Source: Atriophallophorus winterbourni
Lineage: Eukaryota; Platyhelminthes; Trematoda; Plagiorchiida; Microphallidae
Assembly (NCBI GenBank): GCA_013407085.1
Contig: JACCGJ010013232.1
Coordinates: forward strand, 1 to 64,000
Length of the DNA stretch: 64,000 nucleotides
Reading direction: 5' to 3'
In this document: positions 22,165 to 34,430 of the stretch, in pieces
Position numbering within the stretch: the first letter of the stretch is position 1
Layout of the letters: each line of letters opens with the position of its first letter
Program-made: the position numbers and the translations under genes
The notes under the pieces: generated by a model
The model's database searches: none
Told to the model about the DNA's origin: nothing
What the model saw: only the letters and a program-made list of their open reading frames with translations

Positions 22165-23598
22165 AAGCAGGTGCTTGCTGATCTTGTCAGCGTTCTTCAC
22201 AGCTTTCTTCATTTTGGCCTCGGCGTCCGTGACCATGATGGTCGCAGTGCTGTCTTTGAGGTTCTTGATGGCACCAATCATGGAGTTGAGGTAGCGGCCC
22301 ACCACCTCCGAGTCGTGCCTACCCACCACCATCCTGCAGTCAATGGTGAATCTCTGCATGACCCAGTCTGGATCAATGTAGTGGATAGTCAAGCCCAGGT
22401 ACCCCTGGTTGGAGCGGCTGGTCCACATGTCACTGGTGAATCCAACTCCCATGAGGTTGGCCAGGTCCTTGGCGAGCTTCTTCTCCATGGCTTCCTCTAC
22501 ATTCTTGAAGAGGAGGGTACAGATGTGCCTGGAGAACATGATCTGCCTGGGGATGTTCATCTTCGGGTCCAGCGACTGAGAATACCTGGAATAATAGCGA
22601 AGGTAATAGCGATATATCCAAATTATAGTGATTTTTAATCGAAAAATAGCAGTATATAACAAAGTATAGCGAAGTATAGCAAAGTAAAATCGAAATAATC
22701 TTTCAAGTAAGAAGGTAACAACTTGTAATTGTAAATTTGTCGTTTTAAATACCTTATAAAGTGGCGATTCTCCACGTGGCTGAACGAAAGGTTGGCGCCG
22801 GCAAGGTAGGCCATGATCTCCAGGTTGGTCCTCAGCTGGAGAGGACTCTTCGGGTTGTACTTCTTGGGAGCGCTGGCGCTGCTGCCGGACTTGTAGTACT
22901 GGGTGATCGGGGTCACTGAGAGCCTTCTTGAAGAGGTTTTGGATGACTCCCCGATCTTGACTCGCCAAGAGCTGGACTGTGACTGCTGCTGCTTCTTCTG
23001 GGAAAGAAAAGAAAGTAAAAACAGTTGAGCTTCATTTCCAACAAACTATTGCAAAGTATAACGATGTTCATGCACAGTATTTGGAAGTACTAAGCGATCT
23101 ATAACAAAGTATATGGCAAGATATTGCGAAGTGTAGCAAAGTTAAAACGAAGTTTAGCGAAGGTTGCGTCAAACTGAGTCTAACTCACCTTTCAGTCTCC
23201 AACTTGGCCTTCTGGTTCAGAAACTGCTTAGAAACGTCCGGATGCTTCGACATGATGTGGCCGACCATGCCTTGGGGGGTTCCCCGAGGCCGGGCGATGG
23301 ACTGGCCACAATCCTCGACTTGGCAAAGAGCTCGAACTTCTCTTTCCTTCGCACCTTTCTTCACAGCCTCCTTCTTGAAGACGTTCCAGATCGGTGATCT
23401 GGTAGGCTTGTGCCGGTAGGTGGTGTGATGAAAGTGCTCATCATCATCATCTGACGGCGGCGGAGACCTCTTTCTGGAGGACTTGGTGGTCCACGGGTCT
23501 TTGGACAGCAGCTTGACGTTGAGGGTCGGGCTCCTCTTGGACTTCTTGGCCGAGTCTTTGTCCTTGTCCGACTTGTGGTGCGTCTTCGGGGGGCTCAT
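22165..23598 (-). pseudogene. hAT transposase with BED zinc finger, C-terminally truncated
   Basis: Exon 1 (23598-23189) is basic and serine-rich, then carries a BED-type finger (CQVEDC...HIMSKH). Exon 2 (about 22997-22753) reads SVTPITQYYKSGS...EIMAYLAGANLSFSHVENRHFI. Exon 3 (22585-22165) joins it in phase across a 167-bp intron. It contains GVGFTSDMWTSRSNQGYLGLTIHYID and TATIMVTDAEAKMKKAV, typical hAT positions for the first two catalytic aspartates. The exon 1-2 phase is not resolved with the most obvious acceptor. After KHLL the frame runs into the subterminal GCGAAG repeats, so the rest of the catalytic domain and the hAT dimerisation region are absent. Confidence 0.75.
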
Positions 23599-23879
23599 GA
23601 TGAAACTATGATGAGACAATTAAATTTTCATCCTATTTATAGTCCTCCAACCATGCACGCAAAAGAAGCAAACGTCCAGGCAAGGCGGTAAGCACCCACG
23701 CAGAGCGGCAAACACCCAAGCAGATCAAAACACCCACGCCCTTCCCATCCGGCCACCCTACGCGAATACATTTAAAATATTAAAGTACAAAAAAGTACAA
23801 CCCTTTGTCTACTGACCGTAACTCTAGTTACCACCTCAAATGTTAGCTTATAGCAAATAAACAAGCAGTCGGTTGCTAA

Positions 23880-24464
23880 GTGGCTTACGTCGGTACTTTC
23901 AGTCACCATCGGAGTTCACTTGTCTGGCGGTGTCTATCAACAAGTGTCAACATCAATGCATACCTACTCAAGTCAGATTCCGACTCGAACTGCCGCATAT
24001 ATCCCGATGTACCATGGTGGGAAAGGAAGGGCAGCTTGAAAGCCAGGGAACAAACGGTATCGCGAAGTATAGTTCTACTTGGTGTACCAGAAAATACTTC
24101 TAGAGCATCGAATCAGGAAACCGTAGAGCACGACGTCAAACAATGGCGCTACATTGCGTGTTCTCTCGATATTTCTAATGCCGTTGTTGTGGACACTTTT
24201 CGAGTTCCTTTTTCGCCAAAATATAAGGGGGATGGACCGAAACCTCTGAAGATTACGTTCTTGACCAGCGCTATGGCTGAAATAGTAAGGTCGGAATGGA
24301 CAAAAGGGAAACGAACATTACCCAAGGATGTTAGACTTAGCCCACCCAAACCAAGTCAAACACTCTCCCGTTTGGAGACAGCGGATAGCAGCGTTTCCAT
24401 CCAAATGGAGGAAATCAATGCATCAAAAAACGTCGTAGGTCCGGCTCAAATCGAGTCGGACTGA
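23880..24464 (+). pseudogene. LINE ORF1 (RRM-like), 5' incomplete
   Basis: An open frame of about 194 codons with no upstream ATG seen. The segment RSIVLLGVPENT...VVVDTFRVP...PLKITFLTSAMAEIV matches the RRM-like domain of CR1/L2 ORF1 RNA-binding proteins. It lies directly before the ORF2 endonuclease of the same element. The 5' junction with the hAT sequence was not located. Confidence 0.55.
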
Positions 24465-24595
24465 GCAATTCACACCGAAAACTAATTGTCGATTCAAGCC
24501 GTCGGCGACCAATAGGACGCACACATGTTTTACCATCCAAAGAAGCCGGACCAATAACTTCGGTTTACACCCCGTCATTACTCACGAAAAATACG

Positions 24596-27381
24596 ATTAA
24601 GTGCATCTATACAAACGCGAACAGCCTTTTCAACAAATTAATCGAATTGTCCGAGATTTGTAATGAAACGGCGCCAGACATAGTTGCAGTAACAGAAACG
24701 TGGTTCCATGCCTCATTGTCTGATAATGAACTCTCTTTGCCCAACATGTCTCTATTCCGGCGTGACCGTTTAGGCGATGGCGGAGGAGCAGCACTCTACT
24801 TCAAGCAATCGTTTATCTAGAGCTATGAACGACGTGATCCTTGATATCACTGACACACTTTGGTGTTCTCTGACTCTTACTTCAGGAGACCAATGCATTA
24901 TTGGAGTGATCTATCGTTCTCCAACAGCAACTCTCGATCTAAACAATAAACTGATTAATGCTTTGCGCTATGTTACAACGCGATACAATACTCAAATATT
25001 AATAATGGGGGATTTCAACTTTCCCCAGCTCTATAGCCGGAATGATCATCCATCAGAGGCACTTGAAAATGAACTTTGAGCCGTTTTGGATTACGCACCC
25101 CTTTATAACCACGTTTTTGGATTTACTCGTATGAGAGGATCAGACCAGCCGTCTACCTTGGACCTTATACTTACATCAGATCCCACAGCTGTTGAGAATA
25201 TCGTTTATAAACCGCCGATCGGACGAAGCGATCACGTTGTCCTAGAATTCGAGTACGTTTGTAGCGCTAGACGCAATAGTGACGGGACAAAATGCGTCAG
25301 AATGGTGAACTACCGTGCTCTGTGTGCCGAGTTACAAAGCACTAGTTTCGCACAACTGGATTACTCCGATCCGGATAGTCATTGGCGATCTCTCTTACAG
25401 CACCTCAAATCTATATTGGAGGAACATTCAATGTTTGCTTTGAAGAAAACGTCTCAACGAAATAAATTTTTACTACGAAGCAGGACTAAAAAGTGGATGA
25501 AACAAAGGGCAGTAGCGTGGGAGTTTCACAAGGCTACCAACACAGCTGATTCTTGGGCACAATTTACACGACTGAGAAACAAAGTTATCAGCTTAATTCG
25601 AGATGATAAACAAGCGTTCCAATCGCAATTGATTACTCAGATGCACCAGAATCCGAAGCTCTTGTATAGACTTGTAAACGATAGAACAAATATTAAACCA
25701 GGAGTCTTTGCCCTGAAAACTTCGTCCGGCTTCACAGAATCCATAAATCAGACCGCTGACCTGTTAGCAGACTTTTATGCCGGAGTTTTTGCGCCGAAAT
25801 CCATGGAGCCTGATCAGGAACCAATCGTTCGACTTGACCGACCGACCTTGAGTGAAGTATTGATTACTCCGATGGTGGTAGCGCAGTACTTACGAAAATT
25901 AAACGTAAAGAAATCTCCAGGACCAGACGAGATAACTCCAAAGCTGCTCAAAACCTGCCATGCGCAGCTATCTGAACCTCTATCTTGCATGTTTATTAAT
26001 TTGCTCCAAGCTGGCGTAGTGCCACAAGACTGGAAACTGGGACAAATAATACCCATTTACAAAGGTGGTTGCCGTTCTGATGTTAAAAATTACAGGCCGG
26101 TGACCTTGTTGTCTTCGGTATCAAAAGTTTTTGAGCGAATAATAACCGCAGAAATCGTGCGACATCTGGAAACGAATCAACTTTTGGCAGTTGCCCAACA
26201 TGGATTTCGCAGAAATCGCTCTTGTCTAACAAATTTGCTGACAAGCTTAGACGATTGGACGAGGATTGTAGATGCGGGGGCTGTATTCATGCGTGCTACC
26301 TGGACATTTCTAAAGCGTTCGACAGAGTTGATCACAATTTACTCTTGAACAAGCTAAAGAAACACGGTGTTGTTGGAAGACTATACGAATTGCTAAGAGA
26401 TTACCTCAGCAACAGACAAATCCGAGTTCGTGTGGACGGCCTATTATCGAAGAACATCGATGTCACTAGCGGAGTTCCACAAGGCTCAGTGCTTGGACCC
26501 ATACTGTTTCTAGTCTATATGAACGATATACCACTACCAAATGATAGTAAGATGGTTTTGTTTGCTGACGATATAAAAGTATGGAGGCAAATCAGAAATG
26601 CTGACGATTGTATCTTGCTGCAAAACGATTTGAGTGCTTTGTTCAACTGGTCATCTGAAAATAAACTGTCATTGAATATGCAAAAGTCGAGGATGATTCA
26701 TATTGGTCGTGACCTTGGCGTTTCCTATCCATACAAGCTCGGCGACATTAACCTGGAGTACACTGAAAAAGAAAAGGACCTAGGTGTCTGGATTTGCGGC
26801 AGTTTGAAAAATGGTCTACAATGCGAAACCGTTTACAAAAGCGCGTCTCGGCTGCTCGGCATGCTACGGCGGATATTTGGACGTTTTTCCCCGGGGTGTT
26901 TTCCTCTCATGATGAATACATATATACACCCGGTTCTAGATTATGCCGCACAAGCCTGGACACCATGGCTCCAAAAAGACATCTTACTCCTGGATCGCAT
27001 ATACCGGAGAGCTTCTAAGCTTGTCATTGGTCTCGAAAATATGTCATTCGCCAGGCGACTCAGACAACTGGAAATGAGGACACTTGCACAAAGGAGAATG
27101 CGAGGTGATCTCATCCTCGCATACAAAATACTAACTACTGTTTCCCACCCCTGGATATATTATTCCACCTTCGAACTTCCAGCAACAGCCGTGGCCATGG
27201 TTGCAAGTTGGAAATACCACATTCCAAACGGAACTGCCGCAGGTATTTTTATTCCGTACGTGTGTGCTTTGCTTGGAATTCCCTACCTTCCGATTTGGTA
27301 AGCTCAAACAGCTTATCTATATTCAAATCAAAACTTGACGATTATATGAGAGCTAATCCGAATTTTTCCCCAAACTATTAA
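24596..27381 (+). pseudogene. CR1-like LINE ORF2 (endonuclease and reverse transcriptase), frameshifted
   Basis: Endonuclease blocks: KCIYTNANSLFNKL, VAVTETWF, MGDFNFP and GRSDHVVLEF. Polymerase blocks: KSPGPDEITPKLLK, YRPVTLLSSVSKVFERI, QHGFRRNRSCLTNLL, LDISKAFDRVDH, SGVPQGSVLGPILFLVYMND and the intact catalytic FADDIKVW. The C-terminus (FAWNSLPSDLVSS...KLDDYMRANPNFSPNY, stop 27381) is also recognisable. The frame is broken by shifts near 24780-24830, 26260-26290 and 27130-27250 and by a stop at 25077. A (TTGAATC)n tail at about 27494-27513 ends the element. It is nested in the hAT transposon and therefore younger than it. Confidence 0.85.
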
Positions 27382-27735
27382 TAAGCTATCATTGTCCCAT
27401 TGATTTTGATTTTATTTATACTTATATATATACATTTGTACCTATATTTCCACCCTGTGGTTATTGTAAAGTTAATTGCTTTTTCAACCATAAATCTTGA
27501 ATCTTGAATCTTGAAACATCAAAAACAATTCCCGAAGTTTGAACTTGCACTTCGTTTTAAGCGAAGCGAAGTATATCGAATTTTTAGCGAAATATTTTTG
27601 CCCTTCGCCATGGCGATAGCGAAGCGAATATTCAACAATATTCGCTTCGCTTTAAATCCCAAAGCGAAGTATTCGTTATTGTCTGGTTTGGAATATTTTT
27701 GCAACATTCCAATAACAGCATTATTGTAGTTTTTC

Positions 27736-27775
27736 TTTAAAGTGACATTTTTTAATAAGTAGTATATGATGTTCG
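27736..27775 (+). repeat. 40-bp repeat flanking the hAT insertion (right copy)
   Basis: Right partner of 21734-21773, lying 43 bp beyond the right target duplication. No hammerhead core follows it. Confidence 0.6.
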
Positions 27776-28319
27776 TTTCCATTGCTACTTATTTGTACTA
27801 CTGTTAAGTGTCTGTTTCGCATGGAAAATTCAAATTCCTACCATCGGTGCTCATGGGTTCCGTTTCAGAAAAATACCTCATCTTTCTCTTCGAGCATTAA
27901 ATTTCAGATAGCCAAGTCGCTTACGAGCCATCTGCATAAGCCTTTATAAATTGTTGTCAAACATTTCTGGTTATCAAAATGTCAGTATTACCTCAACATT
28001 TCAGGTTTGCAGTTTTAGATCTGGTCTATTTCTGCCAAAAACATTTTGGTGTAGAAATTATAGTCTGATTTCAGGTCAGTGATCTCAACGAGTGAAGTGG
28101 GCCGTGGCGAGTCCGCTATAATTCAACAAGCGAGTCTATCTTTTTCATGATACCATAGTACGCGAGCATAGATATACGCTGTGGAGGTTGCCGAATCAAA
28201 CACGACTATAGCTCCACACTGCTTAAAGAGAAACTCCTGTTCCCCTCAAAACATTTTCTGTTGTCGGATATAGTCTTAAGATTAAATCTTGGCTCCTGGG
28301 ACAAAGTATTATGAAATCA
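27776..28319. other. Unassigned spacer
   Basis: No supportable gene, RNA or repeat. Confidence 0.35.
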
Positions 28320-28425
28320 CTAACCTGGATCCATGAAAAGTGCCGCACAGTCATAGACTTCACATGGGCTAGGATTCTGTCAGGCTCTCTGGGCCTAGAT
28401 AGATGTGAGAGCTAAAACAGACACA
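28320..28425 (-). repeat. SINE-like repeat, partial copy
   Basis: Matches the tail-proximal half of the family (AGTGCCGCACAGTCATAGAC and GGGCCTAGATAGATG). Confidence 0.5.
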
Positions 28426-30954
28426 TTACAGACTAATTAAGGCACGTGCCTTTTTAACTTGTGGGTTCCTCCTATGCCGATTAAACTAGTTTCAAGATAT
28501 TGGTTGATAGCATTCGTACCTCCCTCTATCAGTAAAAGTAATTCCAACCGATAAAGCAGGAGTAAGCGTCCAGATCAGAAAAAACTTTATTATTAAAGAC
28601 ATCGAAAAATGGAGCTTATGGCCACAAACAAAGTGGCAGTGACCGCCTTGGGATTTGGACCGGTACCAGGCAAAATTGTACCGCAAAATAAAGTATACTA
28701 TTTTCCCACCTAAGACGTTATAGCAGGTCAGTTCCGCTTCACTTGGATCACACTTGTACTTATCAAGGGAACCGATCTAACTGCTATTCAACTTCCCAGG
28801 AGAAATCGTGATTGTAGCGAATTGCCGATTGCATAAAGGGATAATGTTGAAAGCTCATTAGTTTCAGATTTCACGATTGAGAACAAGAGGTAGCAACGTT
28901 TCCTATTCGTGAATTGTCGTTAAAAAAACCGATGTTTGACAATTTTTCTTAGCCCGTCAAACTACAGCTGGCGATTAACCTGATCGGTCGCTCTATTTTC
29001 CAATGATCACTGACCCACTGCTCGTAACTCGCCTTTGTGGTGGCTTCGAGCAAAGAATGGTTCATTATAACTTCATTATCTCATCCTCCTAACATTCATT
29101 TGGAATCTTGTCCTTCTAGCTGTAAAATCTCTGAACAAAAGACTTGTATTAATCTTTAAATGTGGTTACGAGATTTTCGATTGTCACTAAGAACATTTTG
29201 AAATGTTGTCGTAGATTCTCGGTATTATTGTCTCATTAATGGATATACCGGAAACCCTTAGTCATGCAGGAGATATGGCTTAATCCATTCTCTTCTGTAT
29301 AACCTATCTGTGGGATTGTCAACTGATTACGAAAGACCTTAACTCGGCCATCTGATGAATGCACGCTTGCACTGTCAGAGATATTCTGTATACATCCATG
29401 ATGGTAAACAAATAGAAGATGTCCCCTCTCCAGCTCTTCCTCTAAATACGCGTGAATTAATAAGTAGCACAAAAGCTGATTCTTTTACTTCGCGAATGAA
29501 CCGCTTCCGTGTTTCGAATCATGGAAGACCGCAACTTCTCGATCACGTGATCGAAAATAATCGATCATTTGAATATCAACCAATAATTGATATATTCGAG
29601 TAGTTGGCACCAGATCTGCGGTGCGCCCAAACATGGCCGGTGCATTATTAATATTTCGTGTCCGTCTAGAAGATATATACACGCTGCGAAACTTGATTTA
29701 CCGGCATTTAGGAATATTAAAGAACGGATACGGCTGTTCATTTTTGGGCATCTCCAACGACGTAAGTTTTTTATATAAAGTTGTAATACTCCGAGGGCCC
29801 CTATCGGTAGTTCGGTAGACCAACAGTTTCCAACTTAATGTGTGTCATCAATATACTATGTTTTCACCTTCCATTTTATAAGCTTCTTTTTGATAGATGA
29901 ACGAGGGTCAAACCCCCATAAGCCACATCTCTTATCCAATCTCCAAAATAGTTTTGCTGAACTTCACATGAAGATATTTTCACAAACCTGGTACATTTTC
30001 CCAATGAGTTCACGTAATTTACTCTTTGATGTATAGTACAAACTCAAAGCTTTGTTCAATTGATTCGTATTATTATTTTTATTATGGCCGGCGAATTCAC
30101 ACTGAAATTGCAACCCTATTCAGCTTTGCAATAGGAAATCGTTTCCTTTTTGAGATATTTAATAAAACGCAAACAATGATGGCTTCAACGTTTTCAAACT
30201 GACTCAAAGGTAAAAATCTATACATGGGCACGGTCATGAGAATGTGCTTTGAGTTTCAAGTTGAAACGTCTAAGAGAAGAAGAAGATACGACGTTTTCCT
30301 GAATATTATCCCAACCCACACGAATAGAGAAGAATTTTCTTTTGCAGGTGATGCGCGAGGCCTGTAAAAAAGAGTTTTCAGAAGTGGTTGCATATTTGCG
30401 AAGTTTTCGGGGTCAGGTCCAACAGTACTGAAGAGGGATGGACCGAATTGGGTTAAGCAGGGTAAGATCCTTCCGAATCCGTCGCTATTTTAGGGAGAAC
30501 TATTTCAGTTATGCCAGTCTTTGATGGCAAAGGACATAAAACATTCCTTTAACTAACTAGGTTACTGCAGTGGTTCAAGCAGCCTTTTTACCACTTAACA
30601 GTTTGGTATTAAATGCCGAGCGGTTAGTGGATGACTTGAAACATTTTGATAAATAAACACTTTGTCTCGTTATTTCATCTGGACAATCAGAATCATTTAT
30701 TAGAAACAATAGAAGAACAAAAGTTCTTTATATTCTCATCGGAGTTTATGCAAATATACAACGAAAGTTAAAATAAATCACTACGGGTTGTCATGAGAAA
30801 GTTCTTCGAAAAACACAATTTACCAAAGTATTCATCCAAATTCGATTTGAAATCCTTCAACGAATTGCTATGCACAGAAATGATCAAGTCTCAAAAACAT
30901 TTAGGTGAACCACGTCTACTGAAAATAACACTAAACAGTGAGAAGGATATGGAA
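28426..30954. other. Mostly unassigned spacer with one exon-like frame
   Basis: AT-rich. The only coding-like stretch is at 29633-29761; nothing else could be supported. Confidence 0.35.
29633..29761 (+). CDS. Possible exon of unidentified gene
   Basis: An open frame starting at ATG and running MAGALLIFRVRLEDIYTLRN... to a strong donor, GAC|GTAAGT, at 29761/29762, in phase 0. I do not recognise the peptide. No partner exon was identified; the exons at 37434 and beyond use phase 1, so a missing exon would be needed to join them. It could be chance. Confidence 0.2.
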
Positions 30955-30995
30955 ACTTGCAAAGAAATTTGAGTGCAATAGGTTAGAGCAATTTT

Positions 30996-31041
30996 TGGGT
31001 AACGTTTCACTTCTGACACAAGCTTCGTCAGACCAATGGTG
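30996..31041 (-). ncRNA. Hammerhead motif, partly decayed
   Basis: CTGACGA (31031-31025) and GAAACGTT (31008-31001) are intact on the minus strand, but stem II has lost bases, leaving about 3 bp. Confidence 0.4.
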
Positions 31042-31332
31042 ATAGTCAGGACAGGGAACATGATTAAGCAGTAGTCAACCCACCACCACTGATTTGACCT
31101 TACCGCTGAACAGCCTATAGTACGCCTACGCTGTCACGTCTCGTGGGAATGACCAGGATCAGTGGTCAATTTTCCTACTAATATGTATCCACATCCATTT
31201 AATACAAGTGAGCACGGTCAAGGTCAGTTGGCACAGCGGCCCACATGCGTAAAAGTACATCACTAACGGGGCTATTTCTGAAGAAAAACAAAAATCTAAT
31301 TAAATAGTAGGTATAAGGTGAATAAAAACTAT

Positions 31333-31896
31333 TTAACTTCGCAACAGTGCCAAGCACCAGATTGTGGAGATTTCGACCCCATCCACATTATTGACCGCCT
31401 TGGCTATTTCGACCGCCTCCGCATGTATGCGTTCGCTATACGGTTTAATACCGCATCTCAATATTTCCACATTGTCTAGATCGACGCTGTCGCCCGTATC
31501 TGAAACGTGCTCCGCCAAGGCGGAATTACGAATAAGGGATTGATATTCCCTCGCATCCCGGGGCTGTCTCCGGGCACGCTTTCGGTGTTCTACGATTCTA
31601 GCGTGAATTTGCCTGGAAGTCTGTCCTATGTAAACACCAGAACATTCCTTACAGTTGATTCTGTAGATGCTGTTCGTAACGCTAGATAAAGGTGTCTTAT
31701 TCTTGAAGTGCATCAGAACCGAACGGATAGTTTTCCAGTTCTTATATGTTACGCGTATGGCCGCCTGGTTCAAGATTCTACGTATCGCTTCAGATGTGCA
31801 TTTTACATACGGTATACAAACTGTATCTCGCCGATTTTTCTCCAATCGATTGCTACCGTTTTTTGTTTTTACATCTCTGCGAATGGCGCGCGCCAC
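31333..31896 (-). CDS. GIY-YIG endonuclease domain of a Penelope-like element
   Basis: An open frame of 187 codons with no ATG at its start, so it is the C-terminal part of a larger ORF. It shows SIYRINCKECSGVYIGQTSR followed by ARIVEHRKRA, then SALAEHVSDTG and ERIHAEAVEIAK. These are the cysteine pair, the GVYIG core, the catalytic arginine region, the EH motif and the downstream glutamate. In PLEs this nuclease cuts target DNA to prime reverse transcription. The upstream polymerase is absent, so the copy is not autonomous even though this domain is unbroken. Confidence 0.75.
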   Translation of the reverse strand: MARAIRRDVKTKNGSNRLEKNRRDTVCIPYVKCTSEAIRRILNQAAIRVTYKNWKTIRSVLMHFKNKTPLSSVTNSIYRINCKECSGVYIGQTSRQIHARIVEHRKRARRQPRDAREYQSLIRNSALAEHVSDTGDSVDLDNVEILRCGIKPYSERIHAEAVEIAKAVNNVDGVEISTIWCLALLRS

Positions 31897-32130
31897 TCGT
31901 TTGTTGGCTAATTATTGTTATTAATGCATATTATCCGTATGAATTGGAATGCAGTGAGATCACGGCCATATTTCGTATTCGGTTATTTTTAGGCCTGTGC
32001 ATCTTGATAGCCACAAGCAGCTTATGACAGTGCGTCACTGCCTAACCCCAGTATTGTGACTTTATTCACAGCTTATTTAAATGCGACGCACTGAAAACGC
32101 GACACATTCGTGGGGCACTTTAAGTCGCGA

Positions 32131-33074
32131 GCGCATCCAAAGTGTTTTTGAAACAAATGATCCACCGGGTCAATGAAACCCTTTTGGCTGCTTTATCTTT
32201 GAATTTTTGGGCATATGTCCAAGACAAATTATCCGAAACACCGTGATTTGATCATTCCGATTACGAGAAAAAGAAAGGGAAGACGAAAATATCTTTATTC
32301 ACGAGTTTTCAACAGAGTATACGTCTGCTTAACTCTATTTCCCAAGGTCTTCAAAAAAGTTGGCGAAACCATAAAATGAATAATATAAACCATTCGTATG
32401 CATTGAATCCACCAACTATTGGATTGCAAATGTGTGTGATATGCACCTGGAGGTTGTTCGTTGCGTTCGTCTACAAAACTACTACGAGTAACAGATGTAG
32501 TGTTCTGCTCATATTCACCGCATTTACACAAAATAGAAGCCACGGTTTTCCAATGAAGAATCACAAAATGATTCCGAGCGCCTGTGCTTGCGAGGCTTAA
32601 CAATGGCCAATGCGCGTAACTCTTATATCCCAACCGGTTTCTGGCTGTCTGCCTTCATAAGGTGGAAACAGAAAGAATGTTTCGTAAGCCTCGTATTTGT
32701 GTTAAGTTTCCATATTTTACTTGTTTTGTTTGACCGCACTACTAAATTCATCGGTGATTAATGATAGAATTTCATGATTGATTCACCATTGTATTTTAAC
32801 CCAAATAATATGTTTATAATAAAGTAACTACCAAACTTTCAGACTGACTGTTATAAATTAAAATTGAACCCAATAAAGATGAAATCGACTGTGTAGACAA
32901 GAATTGGGAAGTCAAAATAAGGCATCGTATTCAAGAAGGATTGCTACTGCTATGTGTTTGTCAATTAAATGTAGCAAAGCATGGTAAATAATGAAAATAA
33001 AATATTTAAGGTGATTTAAGTAAATTATAGCGAATTAAAAAAGTCCATTCTGCTTTGTGTGCTTGGTACACAGT
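32131..33074. other. Unassigned spacer
   Basis: AT-rich, with no supported feature. Confidence 0.35.
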
Positions 33075-34430
33075 AAGGTTTCATTGCCTGCATTTGAAAA
33101 GGTTGAGCGCTTGCCAACCATTGAACATCTAGATACTGCCCCTGCTCTCGATGAGCTCAATAGGGCAATCGACCGCTTAGCGAATGGGAAGGACCCTGGT
33201 GAAGACGGAATTTCCCCGGAACTCATCAAATGCTGCACAACAGCATTATTACAGCATATTCACCATTTGCTTCTTCAGTGCTGGCAGGATGAGTGTGTCC
33301 CACAAGAGATGCGATACAGCAATATCATCATGCTATTTAAGAATAAGGAGAAGCTTTTTGAATTCGCCGAGGCCTCAAACAAGGATGTGTTCTTGCTCCC
33401 ACGCTGTTCGGCATTTTCTTTGCTCCGCTTCTGAACCACGCTTTTAGGAAGAGAACAGATAACAAGCACTTCTACCTGAATCGGTTGAGAACACAAGCCA
33501 GGGTACTACATGTGATAATCCGTAACCTGCTGTTTACCGAAGATTCAGTCGCTAATGGACTGTTTTTCGTCGGCAGGCAAAGACATTGGGCTGACAATCA
33601 GCATGAACAAAACTAAAGTCCTTGGTCAAAGGTTTGTATCGCCTCCAATTATCACTGTTGGAAGCTGTCGGCTTGAACCAGTACATCTTTTCACATATCT
33701 TGGTTCAACCATTGCGCTTAACCTCTCGCTAGACACGAAGATTGATAAGTGGATTGGCAGAGTAGCTGTAATTTTGTCCCGATTGAACTCTCGTGTTTGG
33801 GGTAACCTTAAGTTAACTGTAAAGACAAAGATGATGGTATACAGCGCGTGTGTACTAAATGCTTTACTGTACAGCAGTGGAACCTGGACTATCCACACAA
33901 GACGCGAACGGAAGCTGAATTCTTCCCATCTACAAATTATCCGTCGTATCTCGAACATATCGTGAATGGACAAAGTGTCTAATGCTGATGTGCTTTCGAA
34001 AGCTGTTCTAAGGAGCATGCTCACCTTACTACGACAACGCCGCCTGCGTGGCTTGATCACGTCTGCGGAATGGAAAATAGTCTAATTCCGGAATATATAC
34101 TCTATGGCGTGTTAACTTCAGGAAGTCGACTATTTGGCAGACCGCATTAGCGGTACAAAGACGTATGCAAAAGAGATATGGACGCTCTTGGCATTGACAC
34201 CGCGAGTTGGGAAGAATTTTCTCTTGACCGCTCACATGTGAGGCATTGTGTAAAGCATCGTCTACAAGCTGAGGAATAGCAGAAACTGCTCTTGGCTGCT
34301 GAACGCAGATCACGTCTCTGGCGTGCAACAAACGCCGATCGATCGAGTACTGTCTATCGCTGCGAGCACTGCGGTAAAGATTGTTCCTCCCGAATCAGAC
34401 TGTTTAGCCATTCGAAAACCTGCGAAACAT
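33075..34430 (+). pseudogene. LINE relic with C-terminal zinc finger, internally deleted
   Basis: The order is: NKDRAIDRLANGKDPGEDGISPELIK-type thumb-proximal block at 33120-33230, an abrupt join at about 33350 to GLKQGCVLAPTLFGIFFAPLL, a decayed catalytic block (LLFTEDSVA), then ISMNKTKVLGQ, FTYLGSTIALN and MVYSACVLNALLYSSGTW. The end (34335-34428) gives STVYRCEHCGKDCSSRIRLF and HSKTC, a C2HC-like finger typical of these ORFs. The middle of the polymerase domain is deleted, and there are several stops. A second, poorer copy of the same family lies at 61830-62930. Confidence 0.7.

Larger units (their letters stand above)
21988..27693. mobile_element. hAT-type DNA transposon with 8-bp target duplication, carrying a LINE
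   Basis: The 15-bp end CAGACAATAACGAAT (21996-22010) is repeated inverted at 27671-27685. The flanking octamer GTTTGGAA is exact at 21988-21995 and 27686-27693. CAG-starting ends with 8-bp duplications are typical of hAT transposons. Inside are subterminal clusters of TTCGC/GCGAA words, an N-terminal transposase gene on the minus strand (23598-22165) and a CR1-like LINE (about 23880-27513). The transposase lacks its C-terminal half, so this copy would depend on enzyme from elsewhere. Confidence 0.85.
30955..32130 (-). mobile_element. Penelope-like element with intact GIY-YIG frame, SINE piece and terminal repeat
   Basis: Reading leftwards: a SINE-like piece (32070-31985), the GIY-YIG domain (31896-31333) and a terminal repeat containing a damaged hammerhead (31041-30996). 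The reverse transcriptase is missing. The order and junctions are shared with 17395-18490, so both descend from one already rearranged copy. Confidence 0.7.

Noticed and set aside
22171..22638. A 155-codon open frame on the plus strand
   Set aside because: It is antisense to the hAT transposase exon, whose conserved motifs are on the minus strand.
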